Source of the DNA: Pontederia crassipes
Taxonomy: Eukaryota > Streptophyta > Magnoliopsida > Commelinales > Pontederiaceae
Direction: 5' to 3'
Assembly (NCBI GenBank): GCA_030549335.1
Contig: JAUKPH010000028.1
Coordinates: forward strand, 992,001 to 1,056,000
DNA: 64,000 bases
Shown here: positions 1 to 11,749 of the stretch, piece after piece
Layout: each line of letters starts with the position of its first letter
How positions within the stretch are numbered: the stretch's first letter is position 1
Notes under the pieces: model-generated
The model's input: the letters and a program-made list of their open reading frames with translations, nothing else
The model's database searches: none
What the model was told of the DNA's origin: nothing
Made by a program: the position numbers and the translations under genes

Positions 1-969
1 AAGTGGAGCATTTAGAAATAAGATTCATGCCATAAGAATCTAAAAAAGAATAAAAAAATATTTTTGATGTTGTAATCAAGTTTTTCAATCGTCATTTAAA
101 AATCAGCATATTCAAAGAAAGAAAGATCAATGGAAACACCATTTAAAAACTTCTATGGCTTTTCAAAACAATTTTCTATAACTTCCCACATATCAAAATC
201 AATGGAACATATATGTGCTTTCATTCTGATTTCCTAGAAAGCAAAAGAATAGTCTTGAAAACTCGATGGGTCGAAAATAAAAAATCCTTTTTCCAAAAAA
301 TGGTGACATGTTCTAAAAAATGGTTAAATCTTAAAAAAAATGAGAGCAACATTGCTCTTATACCAATTGTAGAATCACAAGACACCATCTGTTGAAGGCC
401 AGGGCTTTGAACTCCTTCGGGCTTTGTAAGTGGCCTTCATTTGGAAACTTCAATGAACATAATAATTCCATGGTGATCGGCTCGGGATAACTAATCTGAG
501 ATTGGGAGCCTTTCGTCAACAACTAATGGCTCTTCAGTGAGTCAATGGCGATAAACGGAGACCTTCATGCAAGATGGTCTGTTGTAAAAGTGCTGGTAAC
601 GACTCTTGCAGTGTGTATGGAAATTTGGTTCACGCGTCATGAAAAAATAGGTAACAACTCGTGAAGAGAGTTTCACGGATCGTGATTCACTTGTAACAGC
701 CTTCACGGAAGGATCGACATGAAGATGAAAATAAGTCACGGCCCGTGAACAAAATTTCACGGCTCTTGCGTGCTTGCCTTCTTTGTTTTCGCGCGATTGG
801 TTGCCGGCAGAGCGGCCGGCGATGGGGCTTTGGTCGGAGATGCAGACCAAGATCACGATGGTGGATGGCGAGCCCGGGTAAAAGGCAAATCTTGTAGTGC
901 TGAACATCGGGAACGACGCCTCTGTGAAGGAACTGCCGGCTGCGAGGAAGGAGATTGGAGCGATTGAAG
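1..969. repeat. Degenerate repeat with CACGG/CCGTG motifs, left part
   Basis: No host gene is supported. From about 600 the sequence carries spaced copies of TCACGG..., CCGTGA and similar half-palindromes (for example near 660-760), as in the solo LTRs at 8816-10190 and 11944-16894. It continues at 2188-3060 after an LTR insertion, so the two pieces are one older repeat. The first 400 bases are AT-rich; a 60-codon open frame at 213-395 resembles nothing I know. The repeat is probably retrotransposon-derived, but no ends were found. Confidence 0.5.
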
Positions 970-2187
970 TGTAGGATTCCAAAGGGCATCGAGAGAGGGG
1001 GGAATTAGTGTTCAATAAAAAATATCGATTTCACAAAAATTATCGCGAAAACTTAAAATCGATTCTTAAAAATCTTTTATATTAAAGCGATTCAGATCAC
1101 ATCAAACTCAATATGAGAGGGAGAGAGAGAGAAAATCAAACACAAAGGTGCACGGATGGTCGTTGACGAGGTTCGGCCACACCTTGGCCTACGTCCTCGT
1201 CCGACTTCTCGACTTCGAGACCGCTGGAGATTTCACTAAAACTCTTCTTTAATTTCAAATGGGGCAAGGAAGAACGTCATTTACATCAACCACATTTTCT
1301 CCGCTTCGAGAGGCAAGGCAACCTCTCCTCCTACGAAGCTAATCGTTTCTCTCGCTCAAGAGGTAAGATTTTGAACCTCTTTTACACAGGAGCTCTCTCA
1401 GTATTTTTTCTAAAATAAAATATTTCTCTCTTTTACAATGCTAAACTCTCACAAGACAAGAGAGAAATAAGAGAAAACTTAAAAATGAAAACTTCAATGA
1501 GAATGTCTTTTTTTAATAACTTGAAGTTTTTCTTCAAGGGTTGGATGGATGCCTCTGCTTCTGACTTTGGCACTCCTTTTATAGGCTTCAGCAAGTGAGA
1601 AAGTCATTAAAAAATCATTCCACAATTTTTTTCTTCAAATTTGATCATTGCTGTTCATTTGACTCGGAGGCCGATCGATCGCACATATGGACCGGTCGAC
1701 CGGTACACTTTCTTTTATGAAAAATATGATCATTGGCGAATTTTGCACATTCCAATCAACCTGTATCCCGGATCGGTCGACCGGTACCTCGACCTGTATA
1801 GTCTCGACATTTTATTTGATGAAATTAGACATTTTCTACACTGATCAGTCGACTTGTATTATGGATCGGTAGACCGGTATTCTGGACCGGTCGACCGGCG
1901 TTCCAGCCGACAGGTTGACCGGCCTGCACTATTCTAAGCATAAAATTTTGCACAGTTATCCAAATGAGATGATTTTTTATTCTATGAAAAGCTAACAAAA
2001 TTCTCTACAACTTTGAAATTAATGATTAATCCAAAATCTAATAGGACCACAGTTGATTATTTAATCAAAGTGTAGTGTATAAAGTTATCATTTTTTCTTT
2101 AAATCTTTTCAGCATTTTAACTTTAATCTTTCGAGGTTTGTATCATCAAAATATAATTTTATATGCCATTAAAACTTAGATCCAACA
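970..2187 (-). mobile_element. Solo LTR, Ty1/copia Sirevirus-like
   Basis: Fossil element. Read on the minus strand it starts TGTTGGA and ends ATCCTACA, and aligns along its length with the two LTRs at 5606-6826 and 10569-11749. It is flanked by TGAAG (965-969) and CGAAG (2188-2192), a 5-bp target duplication with one difference. No internal region is attached, so it is a solo LTR left by LTR-LTR recombination. It holds several ACCGGTCGACCGGT-type palindromes (about 1665-1920). It is clearly diverged from the other LTRs, hence old. Confidence 0.85.
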
Positions 2188-3060
2188 CGAAGTATGACCG
2201 CCGGCGTCGAATCGGTGGTTGCACAGAGGTCGCCGGAACCCTAATTGTCTATGAACATTGGCGCAGTTCGGTCTGGTCGTCTTGTCAGAGAGGGCCGCAA
2301 CAGTTGACGGCCGAAGGATCACGTCGAAGGAAGATGAGGATGGTGCTGGGAGATCGCCGCGGTTCCTACTGCTAGTCAACATCGCGCATCTCGATGTCTG
2401 ATGGTCGGAGAGGAAGATGGCTTGCCGGTGTCCGCTGAGTAGTGGGTGTGAAAGGGAGGTGTCACGGACATGCATATTAAAAAAATAAATAAAGAACAAA
2501 GGGGCCGTGAAAACTTTCTCACTGGGCATGAGTCGGGCAAAAGTTAATCCTAAGACATGAAACGACTCACTTGTGGGCCGTGAAAGCATAATAACGGCAT
2601 GTGAAAACTATTATGTTGTCTCGTAATAATCATGCAGGGTCGTGACTCGAGCAAAATGCAGGGCGAAAGGACTAGCGAAATCACTTATGGGCCGTGATAA
2701 GGTTCTAACGACCTGTGAATTATAAAAAGTTCTAAATACAAGCCACTGTGAGGTGCGTGACGACCTTCCTATGGACTGTGAATACTACAACTGACTAATT
2801 TGTGCGATGCTAACGGATCGTGAAGCATGTGTTACACCCCATGAAATTGAGGTGTTCCATTAGCAACCCACTGTGAGTCTCCTTAAATAGTTCTTGAGGT
2901 CCGTGAAACTTGAAAAATTACAACATGCTACTGTGAGGCCCTTGAAATAAAGCTAATGCCCCGTGAAATATAAAATAAATGGAATAACACACTGATTCAT
3001 CGTGATAACCCTATAATGATGTGTACTATTCAACATAACGCCTGAATAACACATTGAATG
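2188..3060. repeat. Degenerate CACGG/CCGTG repeat, right part
   Basis: Continuation of the repeat at 1-969 beyond the inserted solo LTR. Roughly every 40-70 bases a degenerate GGCCGTGAAA-, CCCGTGAA- or CTGTGAGG-type motif recurs (for example near 2500, 2575, 2690, 2815, 2900 and 2960). The block at 2190-2450 is GC-richer but has no recognisable coding frame. Parent family unknown; the motif style matches the Ty3-type solo LTRs in this window. Confidence 0.45.
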
Positions 3061-4332
3061 AGTTGTTGCACTATATTTTCACCATATATGCACAGTAATA
3101 GGATGCTGCAACAACAGCCGGATTATCTCAGCAACCACTAAGGTAACACTGTGATACTCTGATTTCGCTGTGGGAATCTTCAATTTTTACACAGAACTCA
3201 AGAGCACTAACAGGAGTGATATAGAATTCTTCCTCGAGTTTGAACTTTTATGAATGTATAATATTTTTATTAGAAATTTCATTTACATATGTGATACGAG
3301 ACGAACTTAATCAGATTAGTTGAGTTCGATGATGGACCGACCTTAACTTGTGGATAATAAATTCTTTAATGTCACACGAGTTGAATCATCGACATCACTT
3401 CTCAAACAAAGAAAACTAATCATATCAAAAAAAAAAAAAACCCAAGAGCAGAACGTCGAGAGAAAAGAGCCCAATCCACGTTTCTAATTTTATTCTAAAG
3501 GCATGTGCACGTTTGGCTCCTATGAGCCCAAGGTCTGCATATAAACTTAAGTTGTACTTTTCCATGTGAGGAATATCCATATTGAGCTAAACGGAGGACC
3601 TCCGTGCCAAGAAAAAAAATTATAGACGCTCAGTCTTTGATCTTGACTCAGGCATGAATTTCATTAAGATTAGAATTATATATACTAATTCAAAATGTTG
3701 GTACTTAATGAAAATAATTTGAAAATTAATAAAATCTAAGTAAATAAAAAATATAATATAGTTTATTTAAGTATTAAACCTATTATTATAATTGTTGTTT
3801 TTGTAGTTGTAGTTGTTAAACTATTTGTTGAAGGATTTGCATAATTTTTACTTTCCCATGCCATGGCCATTTAAATCAGCCTAGTAACCGATCATGATTA
3901 TTTTATATGGATGATCCATGTAGTATATTTCATGCATTTACCTCTCATTAAATAAACTAGCATACCCCCGTGCGATGAGCGGAAGATGTCGAAAGTAAAT
4001 ATTACTTATCTAAATAATATAATTTGTTTATTATATATACTTAGGTTTTATAATAATAAATTAAAAATTTTGTAGATGTCTATTTTATATTAGATTTCTC
4101 CCGCATTTCTTCAACTATTTTTTTTATCTACGTAGTCTTTTCATCGAACATTTTATATTATCTTTCTTATTTTTTTTTCAGCATCTTATATTCTAATTAA
4201 TATCGTTCATAAAAATCTGGCCACACTAAATTAAATTACTTTTATAATTTAAAAAAATAAAAAAATAAATTAAAATACATTATAAATATTTTAGCTTTCC
4301 TCACTTATCCCCAACCCAACCCACATTAGATA
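3061..4332. other. AT-rich intergenic DNA, no gene seen
   Basis: No coding frame or RNA gene is supported. There is an A-run near 3428 followed by unique-looking sequence. Near 3958-3985 lies CATACCCCCGTGCGATGAGC, resembling a CCCGTGCG(A/T)TGCACGG motif often seen in plant transposon debris; this resemblance is from memory and weak. The 9 bases CATTAGATA at 4324-4332 are the left target duplication of the next element. Confidence 0.4.
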
Positions 4333-4849
4333 GAATAAATTACACGAATCGTCCCTCCCTCAACTTTAACTCAATATTTTAACGGTTCCCTAACTTCAAT
4401 TTATAATTAGAATGTCTTTCAACTTTAATTTTCTTGCACGTTTCGTTCGCTTGACCGCGGATAGTGGGTTTTTTAGTTTTTTCACTTACGTAGCCACCAC
4501 ATGCACTTTTCTCTTCCATCCGCGTCATAAAAAAATAATATAATAATATAAATATAGAATAAACTAATATTAAAAATAAAAAAATGGTGAGGCGTTACTC
4601 GTTAGCGCCGGCGCCGACGAGCTCGACCAGAGAGGGCCCATCGCCCCCCCCCCCCCCCCCCCCTCTCTCTCCTGTGCGCATTCATCGGCCGCGAGGGAGA
4701 AAGTGGGGTGCCAGCCCCCCTTTTATGCTTCGATAGCGCGCGAGTCTTCTGGGGGGCGCCCCCTGTGCGACCTCGACAACGCGTGAGCTCACACAAGGAG
4801 GCGCCGCCCCGCGACGAGGAAGAAAAATGGGGGCTGGCGCCATACCTTT

Positions 4850-5605
4850 CCCCCTCATCTCCGCGTACAACTCTATCATGTTCCGCGTCCATCCCTGGGC
4901 GCACAGCTTGCGCACCAAGCAGTCGTATGTCTGCTCATCCGGCTCCACCCCATAGACGGGCCCATCTAGTGGAGCATGCACAATGTGTCATTGAGGTGTA
5001 GTGATCGCGCGTAGCCCTCCACGAGGGTGTTGAGTGCGGAGGGGTTTGGGGTGACATCGGAGTCCACCATCTGGCGGAACAATGACTGCACGATGTCCAT
5101 GTAGGTGTGGCAGATGTAGGTGTCGGAGGCGCCGCGATCAAGGAGGGTGGTGAAGAGGAGTTTGTAGGCGGAGGCGACGGGCCGGGCGGCCAGGTCATAA
5201 GGTCATCAGAGGTGAGCATGCATTTGTAGACATGGATGGCATAGGGGAGCATGCGGGCCTCAAAGAAGTGATGGAAGAGGGTGTCGAAGTGGGGGCAGGA
5301 AAGGGGAAAGGAGGGGACAGAGAGGGCGAGGAAGGCCACGGATGACATCTCGGCATAGAGGCGATCGGCGGCCAAGTGTCGTACGGAGACGATGAAGGGG
5401 GACGCCCACGAGGAGTCATCATTGTTGGATCGGTCATCAATGGGGACGGTCCGGAAGCAATGGAGCTGGTGGTGGAGGGACCAGCATAGGAGGAGGGGAC
5501 AGAGACGAGGGTCGGAGAGGGAGGAGAGGCAGCACAGAGGTCAGAGGGGGAGAAGCGAGGGGGAAGGCCGGTGATGGCGATGAAGCATAAAAGGGGGATC
5601 GACAC
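4850..5605 (-). pseudogene. Captured pentatricopeptide-repeat (PPR) gene fragment
   Basis: The minus strand is GC-rich and encodes PPR-like segments in changing frames. One frame gives HHFFEARMLPYAIHVYKCML (about 5265-5205), another NPSALNTLVEGYARS (about 5060-5015), another DEQTYDCLVRKLCAQGW then AEMRGKGM (about 4945-4850). The spacing and residues match the helix-turn-helix pattern of plant PPR proteins, which bind RNA in organelles. The frame shifts at least twice and there is an in-frame stop near 4970, so no working protein is made. It lies between the inverted arms of the Pack-MULE, consistent with transposon capture. Its intact parent gene is not in the window. The Sirevirus inserted directly at its upstream end. 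Confidence 0.75.
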
Positions 5606-6826
5606 TGTTGGAGAAAAGTTTTAATGCCTCATAAAATTATATTTTGATGATACAAATATCGAAAGATTAAAGCCATATGCTGAAAAAGTTTAAATAGAAA
5701 TGGACAACTTTATGCACCAAATTTTGATTGAATAATTGACTATGATTTCATTAAATTTTGGAGAATGATGAATATTAAAGTTGTAGAAAATTCTCTTAGG
5801 TTTTCATAGAATCCAATATTATTTAATTTGAATAACTATGCAGAATGTTATGCTCAAAATAGTGCAATGTGGTCAACCTGCCGGTCGAAACAGTGAAGGC
5901 CAGTCGAGGCACCGGTCGACCTATCAAACATACCAGTCAACCGGTCAATACATGAATTGCCCAATTCTACGTTGAGACTACACCGATCGATAGTTTGATC
6001 GATGCACCGATCGATTGACGAGAGTATACCGATCGATAGTCCAATCGATCGATCAAGCGCTGACGCTAATGAAATCGAGCAACGATCATATAGACTGGTC
6101 GATCGGTTCATTAGTGTGGTCGACCGGTCCCCGGCTGAGATGAATAGTAATGGCTATTTTTCAAGGAGAAATTTGTGGAACATTTTTTGAATGAATTTTT
6201 CACATGTAGAAGCCTATAAAAGGAGTGTCAAAACCTAAAAAAACATGCATCTAAGCATTCAAGAAAAACTTCAAGTTATAAAAAAAATCATTCTCTTGAA
6301 GTTATTGTTCAAGTTTATCTTCCTTTTCTCTTTTTTTTTTTTTGTGAGCATGATATTGTAAAAGAGAGAAACATTTTTTTTTAGAAAATTGAGTGAGCTC
6401 TTGTGTAAAAGATGTTTCATATCTTACCTCTTGAGCGAAAGAAAAGATAAGCTACCTCTGAGAAGATGTGTACCTTACCTTTCGAAGCGGAGAAAAGGTG
6501 GTTGATGTAAAAAGTTCTTCCTTGCCCCATTTGGAATAAAGGAAGAGTTTAATGAAATCTCTGATAGTCTCGAGGTCGAGAAGTCAGAGCGGGGACATAA
6601 GTCATTGTGTGGTCGAATCTCGTCAACAACTATCGTATTTTTTTGTGTTTGCATTTCTCTCTCCCTCCCTCTCCTTCTCATATTATTATGCATATGATAT
6701 GATTTGATTTGCATTGATTTAAAGTTTAACGAATCGATTTTAAGCTTTTGTGATGTATTTTGTGAAATCGGTATTTTCGACTTAAACACTAATTCACTGC
6801 CCCTCTTAGTGCCTTGGGATCCTACA
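5606..6826 (+). repeat. Left LTR of the Sirevirus-like element
   Basis: About 1221 bp, TGTTGG...CCTACA. It contains a dense group of palindromic motifs of the ACCGGTCGACCGGT and ACCGATCGATCGGT kind at about 5870-6135. Paired with the right LTR by end-to-end similarity. Confidence 0.85.
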
Positions 6827-8815
6827 ATTGATATCAGAGCTAGGCTACTCTTATATTTAAGATTGAAATATCTTGAGAGCTATGGCTTCAAATGGATTTA
6901 GTTTCTACGAAGGTCAATCAATTGTTCGTCATCCGCTTTTTAATGCATCAAATTTTGCATATTTGAAATTTTGGATACAAGCATACATATGTTCTATTGA
7001 TTTTGAGATGTGGGATGAAAAAAGTTAGTATTTACATGAAAATTTACCTTTAGAATATACCAAAAGAGAAAAAAAATTAAAACTTGATTGGAAAGTTAAA
7101 ATATTTTTTATTGTACTTTGGATTCAATTGAGTTTAATCGGATTTCCAATTGTAAAAGTATAAATGAAATTTGGAAAAAACTCATTACTACTTATAAAGA
7201 GACAGATAAAGTCAAAGAATCTAGACTAAATATTTTAAGTCATCAATATGTTTCCTTCAAAATGCAAGAAAATGAATCCACAAATGAAATGGTCGTACGA
7301 TTTAACGATATTGTGAATGGCTTAGCCTCCTTGGACAAGTCAAGAATTAACCCTCAAAAAGTGAAAAAGTTTCTCGGGTCTCTCTCCTCTAAATGGCATA
7401 CAAAGAGGACCATGATTGAAGAAAAAGACTTGAATAAGCTGAATTTTGATGATCTAGTTGATTCACTCTTAACTTATGAAATCGAAATTCATGAAGAAAA
7501 AGAAGCAAATGCTCCGAAAAAAAGACATTGACATTAAAAACAAACAAAAAAGAAGAAGACTCAAGTGAAGAAGAAGTGGACGAAAAGATATTCGCACAAT
7601 ATAAAAAAAATTAGATAAGTATCTCAATTTGGTAAAAAAGAAAAAGAAGAATGAAAAGCTAAACATAAGATTATATAAACCACCAAAAAAGGCATTCAAA
7701 TCTCACAAAGAATGACAAAGAAAAAACATCTCAAAAAGGGAAGGAAAAAGATATGAAGAGTCAAGTGAAACAAGTGACTCATCAAGCTCTTTTAGTGATG
7801 ATGCATACCTATACTTAATGGTACATAACGATGAGGTAATTTTTAACCCTTCCAATTCAAATAATGACTCATCAAGCTCTTCCGAAGAAGATCTTTCTTT
7901 CGACGTGCATAAAGAATTTTCCTCTCTTATAAAAAAGTATCTATCATTTAAAGAGGAAAATGAAAAATTATTATTTGAGAAATTAAAAGAAGAAAATGAT
8001 ACATATTTTGTTGAAAATAAAAATTTGAAAAATGAAATTGATTCTTTAAAAATTACACATACATGTGAAATTATAAAACTAGCGTGTTCTTTAGAAAAAG
8101 TAAAAAAGGAAAATACATTTTCGAAAAATTTACAAAATAATGATAAGGCTAGTTCTTATGCAAAGAAAAGTAATTCTAGGAAATACTTTGGAAATTCTTG
8201 AAAATCTAAACATTCTTATTACTTAAATTCACATATTACTTATTTTTTCACGTGGATTTCGTGATCATTATGTATATCAATACAAAGTAGAAAAACCACT
8301 TTAACATAGAATGATATGGGTTCCAAAAGGAACATTGACTAACAAAAATGCACCCAAAGAAGTTTGGGTACCAAAGGTCAAATAATTGCTTTTCAGATAA
8401 TACAAAGAACCAATGGAATTAAAAATGTGAAGGCACAAAAACCATGATAAAAGTATCATTTACTTAAAAACTATGAGCATTGGTCATGCTCTTAATTTTT
8501 TTTTCATGATTCTTAAGTGTTAAACCTTCTTCTTGATTTCTAACTCAAAATCTCAAAATTATTATAAGGTAGAAAAAGACAATTGATAATAGTGATAGAG
8601 GGAGCATGTTAAAAAACTAGTTCGAAATATTATGTCATTCACTCACCTTAAATATGATCTAGTTATCATTATTGTTAAAATCTTGCTTATTTTATTTAGT
8701 CTTGACATATATCATTGGTATCATTGTTGTCTCAAGTTCTATGCAAGTGCTTTGATCCTTTATGATATGAGACATGTTATACGTTCAATTTAATATTTTG
8801 CCATTATAAATCGGT

Positions 8816-10190
8816 TAATGCACGAAAAATCATGCATTAGCTTAAGTCATTTGATTATCATTTTAGAATGTTTTTATATTTAGAAAAGTGGAGTTTTGAT
8901 TTGTTTGCATATAATTTCATTTAAATTTGATTTCTACCTAAGTCTGAAAATTATTCATTGTAGGATTTGAGAAAACGTCGAAAGTAAGGCAAGAAAAGAC
9001 CTAAAATAGCTCAGAAGATTATCACGGCCGTGACAGTTCTTTTCATGACTATGATAGAAAGATCAGCAATCAGAAATTTGGCTAAGTTACTGTCACGGCC
9101 GTGACAGTTTCTATCATGGCCGTGACAAAGATATTTACTATCAAAAATTTGGTTAAGTATTTTTCAGCCTTAACAGCCTTCTGTCATGACTATGATGGAG
9201 CCTTTCACGGCCGTGACGACGGTCGGTTAGGCCATTTTAAAGTCATTTTTATCCACTTTTTAAATATATTTTCAGTTTATTTCCTTGAGGGACGAGAAAA
9301 CCTATAAAAGGAGACAAAAGATGACTTGAAAAAGTGTCCTTGAGCATAGTTTTAACGCCTAGAAAAAGGAGAATATCGAGAACAATAGCGAAGCTCTGCC
9401 GAAAACTCGAGAGAGGACGTGCTTAGCCTATGCTAGAGTTTTTATTTTCTTTTTCCAATCTTTTTCATTAGATTTGATGTTGTTATTCTTTAGATTTATT
9501 CTTTCATTAGGGCCATTCTAGTTGAACCCTATTTATGTTTTGAAGTTTTTCTTAATATTAGTTTAGTTTGAATCTTTAATAGCATTGCAAGTTCATGTTT
9601 AATGCTTTCTTTTGATTCTATAATTTATGATTTGATTGTTATCTGAGAAGAAGTGATTATTTTCATAATAGTTTCTAGGATTGATCTTATTTATTGCATG
9701 CCACAATTAGGAAAATCGAAAGAGACATAATTTGTATAGTTATTAAGGTGACTTGAGAAAGTCCTTAATATTAATTCCATTTTAATGCATCTTATGATTT
9801 AATTATGTAAATTAAAAATTAAAAGGATTGATTTATTCTAATTATTCATAAGATAGTAGTTAAAGTCTGAAACATTGATTAACTAATTTTGGAAATTCAC
9901 TTTGTCATTGATTCAACTAATTCTAAGTTGAGAAAATTCATTACATTCTAGTGGTGATATTTAGATGCCTTAATCATCAAATCATTATTTCTTCATGTGA
10001 TCATTTTTTTTATTATTTTCTTTTTATTCACATCTGAAATCATATATTTTCTTAATTTCTCAATTAACAAGGTTAAAATAGAATCTAAGTTATTAACCGT
10101 CCTCGTGGGAACGATAATTCTACTCATTCATTTTATTATTTGATCGACTAGTGCATTTGCCAATGTTTGCTATTAATTTTATACGCATCA
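8816..10190 (+). mobile_element. Solo LTR, Ty3-type (Tat/Athila-like), nested in the Sirevirus
   Basis: Fossil. Flanked by perfect 5-bp repeats TCGGT (8811-8815 and 10191-10195). It starts TAATGCACG and ends TACGCATCA. The 3' part (about 10100-10190), with CCTCGTGGGAACGATA, GACTAGTGCATTTGCC and GCATCA, parallels the end of the LTR at 11944-16894. Near 9010-9220 there are repeated TCACGGCCGTGA palindromes and variants. No internal region remains. The family call rests on the LTR-end style only and is tentative; the perfect flanks support an insertion younger than its host element. Confidence 0.75.
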
Positions 10191-10227
10191 TCGGTTATGA
10201 AGTTAGGAGGAGCTATTTTTTAACTGT

Positions 10228-10262
<35 letters not shown>

Positions 10263-10568
10263 TATGATATGATAATTTACATATTTTTTATATGACAAAA
10301 AGGGGAGAATAAATATTTTTTTAAGGGGGAGTTATATATGCTTCATATGCAAATTACTTTTTGATAAAACAAAAAGGGGAGAAAATAAGAGAAATATGAT
10401 ATTAATATAACTTTATATGAAAAATACCTTACAATTAATACTTATGTGCATATCTAGCATTGTAAGGAAAGCTTAATTTTAGAGGGAGTAAAATTGATTT
10501 TCCAATTTTGTAATTTTTTTCGCAACTTATATATTTTTCATATTTCTCAGTTTGTCTTCATCAAAAAG

Positions 10569-11749
10569 TGTTGGAGCAAAGTTTTAATACCCTATAATAT
10601 TATATTTTGATGATACAAACCTCGAAAGATTACAAGTATATATGTTAAAAAATTAAATAAAAATGGATAACTTTATGCACTAACCTTTAATTGAATAATT
10701 AACTATGATCTCATTATATTTTGGATGAATCATGCATATAAAATTTTTAGAGAATTCTGTTAGCTTTTCATAAAATCTAAGATTATCTAATTTGAATAAC
10801 CATGTAGAAAGTTATGCTCAAAATAGTGTAGGGCGGTCAACTTGACGATCGAAGCAGTGAAGGCCGTTCGAGGCACCGGTCGACAGATCAAACATACCGG
10901 TCGACCGGTCAATAGTCCGATCGATGTACCGGTCGAGCGATCAGTTCAACGGGCGAAATCCAAAATGACGAAACTATACCGATCGATAGTTTGGTCGACC
11001 GATCAAGCGCTGGCACTGATGAAATCTTTCAACGGTCATATAGATCAGTTGATCGGTCTATTAGTGCAGTCAACCGATCCTTGGCTGAGATGAGCAGTAA
11101 CGTCTATTTTTCAAGGAGAAATTTGTGAAACATTTTCAGGACAAATTTTTCACATGTAGAAGCATTTAAAAGGAGTGTCAAAAATCTGAAGAAAAAACAT
11201 TCATCCAAGCATTGAAGAAAAACTTCAAGTTATCAAAAAGAAAATCATTTTCTTAAAATTATTGTTAAAGTTTCTCTTCTTTCTCTTTTCTTTTCTTGTG
11301 AGCATGATATTGTAAAAAGAGAAACACTTGTTTAGAAAATTGAGTGAGCTCCTATGTAGAAGAGGTTTCATATCTTACCTCTTGAATGAGAAAAAAGATA
11401 AGCTTTCAAGGAGAAAGAGGTGTACCTTATCTCTCGAAGCGGAGAAAAGGTGGTTGATGTAAAAGGTTCTTCCTTGCCCCATTTGGAACAAAGAAAAAGT
11501 TTAATGGAATCTCCGACGATTTCGAGGTCTAAAAGTCGGAGCGGGGACGTAGGACAAGGTGTGGTCAAATCTCGTCAACAACCACCACCGTCTCCCTCTC
11601 CTTCTCATATTATTATGCATATAATATGATTTGATTTGCATTGACTTAATGAATCGATATTAAGCTTCTGTGGCATATTTTGGAAAATCGATATTTTGGA
11701 CTTAAACGCCAATCCCCCCCCCCCTCTCTTGTTGCCTTGAGATCCTATA
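10569..11749 (+). repeat. Right LTR of the Sirevirus-like element
   Basis: About 1181 bp, aligned end to end with 5606-6826. It carries the same palindrome cluster at about 10830-11080 and a C-run near 11714-11724. Its left edge follows an AT microsatellite and purine-rich tracts (10231-10380). Confidence 0.85.

Larger units (their letters stand above)
5606..11749 (+). mobile_element. LTR retrotransposon, Ty1/copia, Sirevirus-like, gag-only relic
   Basis: Fossil. LTRs at 5606-6826 and 10569-11749 share TGTTGGAG starts and GATCCTA(C/T)A ends. Flanks GACAC (5601-5605) and GGCAC (11750-11754) are a 5-bp target duplication with one difference. Just after the first LTR, TGATATCAGAGC (6829-6840) matches the initiator-methionine tRNA primer site used by copia elements. 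A copia-type gag-like region lies at about 6880-7530, with a charged Lys/Glu/Ser-rich part to about 8200. Runs such as ACAAAAAGGGGAGA before the right LTR resemble the multiple polypurine tracts known in Sireviruses. No pol region was recognised; the element is broken and non-autonomous. LTRs differ by roughly 15-20% by eye, so it is several million years old. A solo LTR (8816-10190) is nested inside. Confidence 0.85.

Noticed and set aside
213-395. 60-codon open frame near the left edge
   Set aside because: It is short, has no homology I recognise and lies in AT-rich repeat DNA, so it is consistent with chance.
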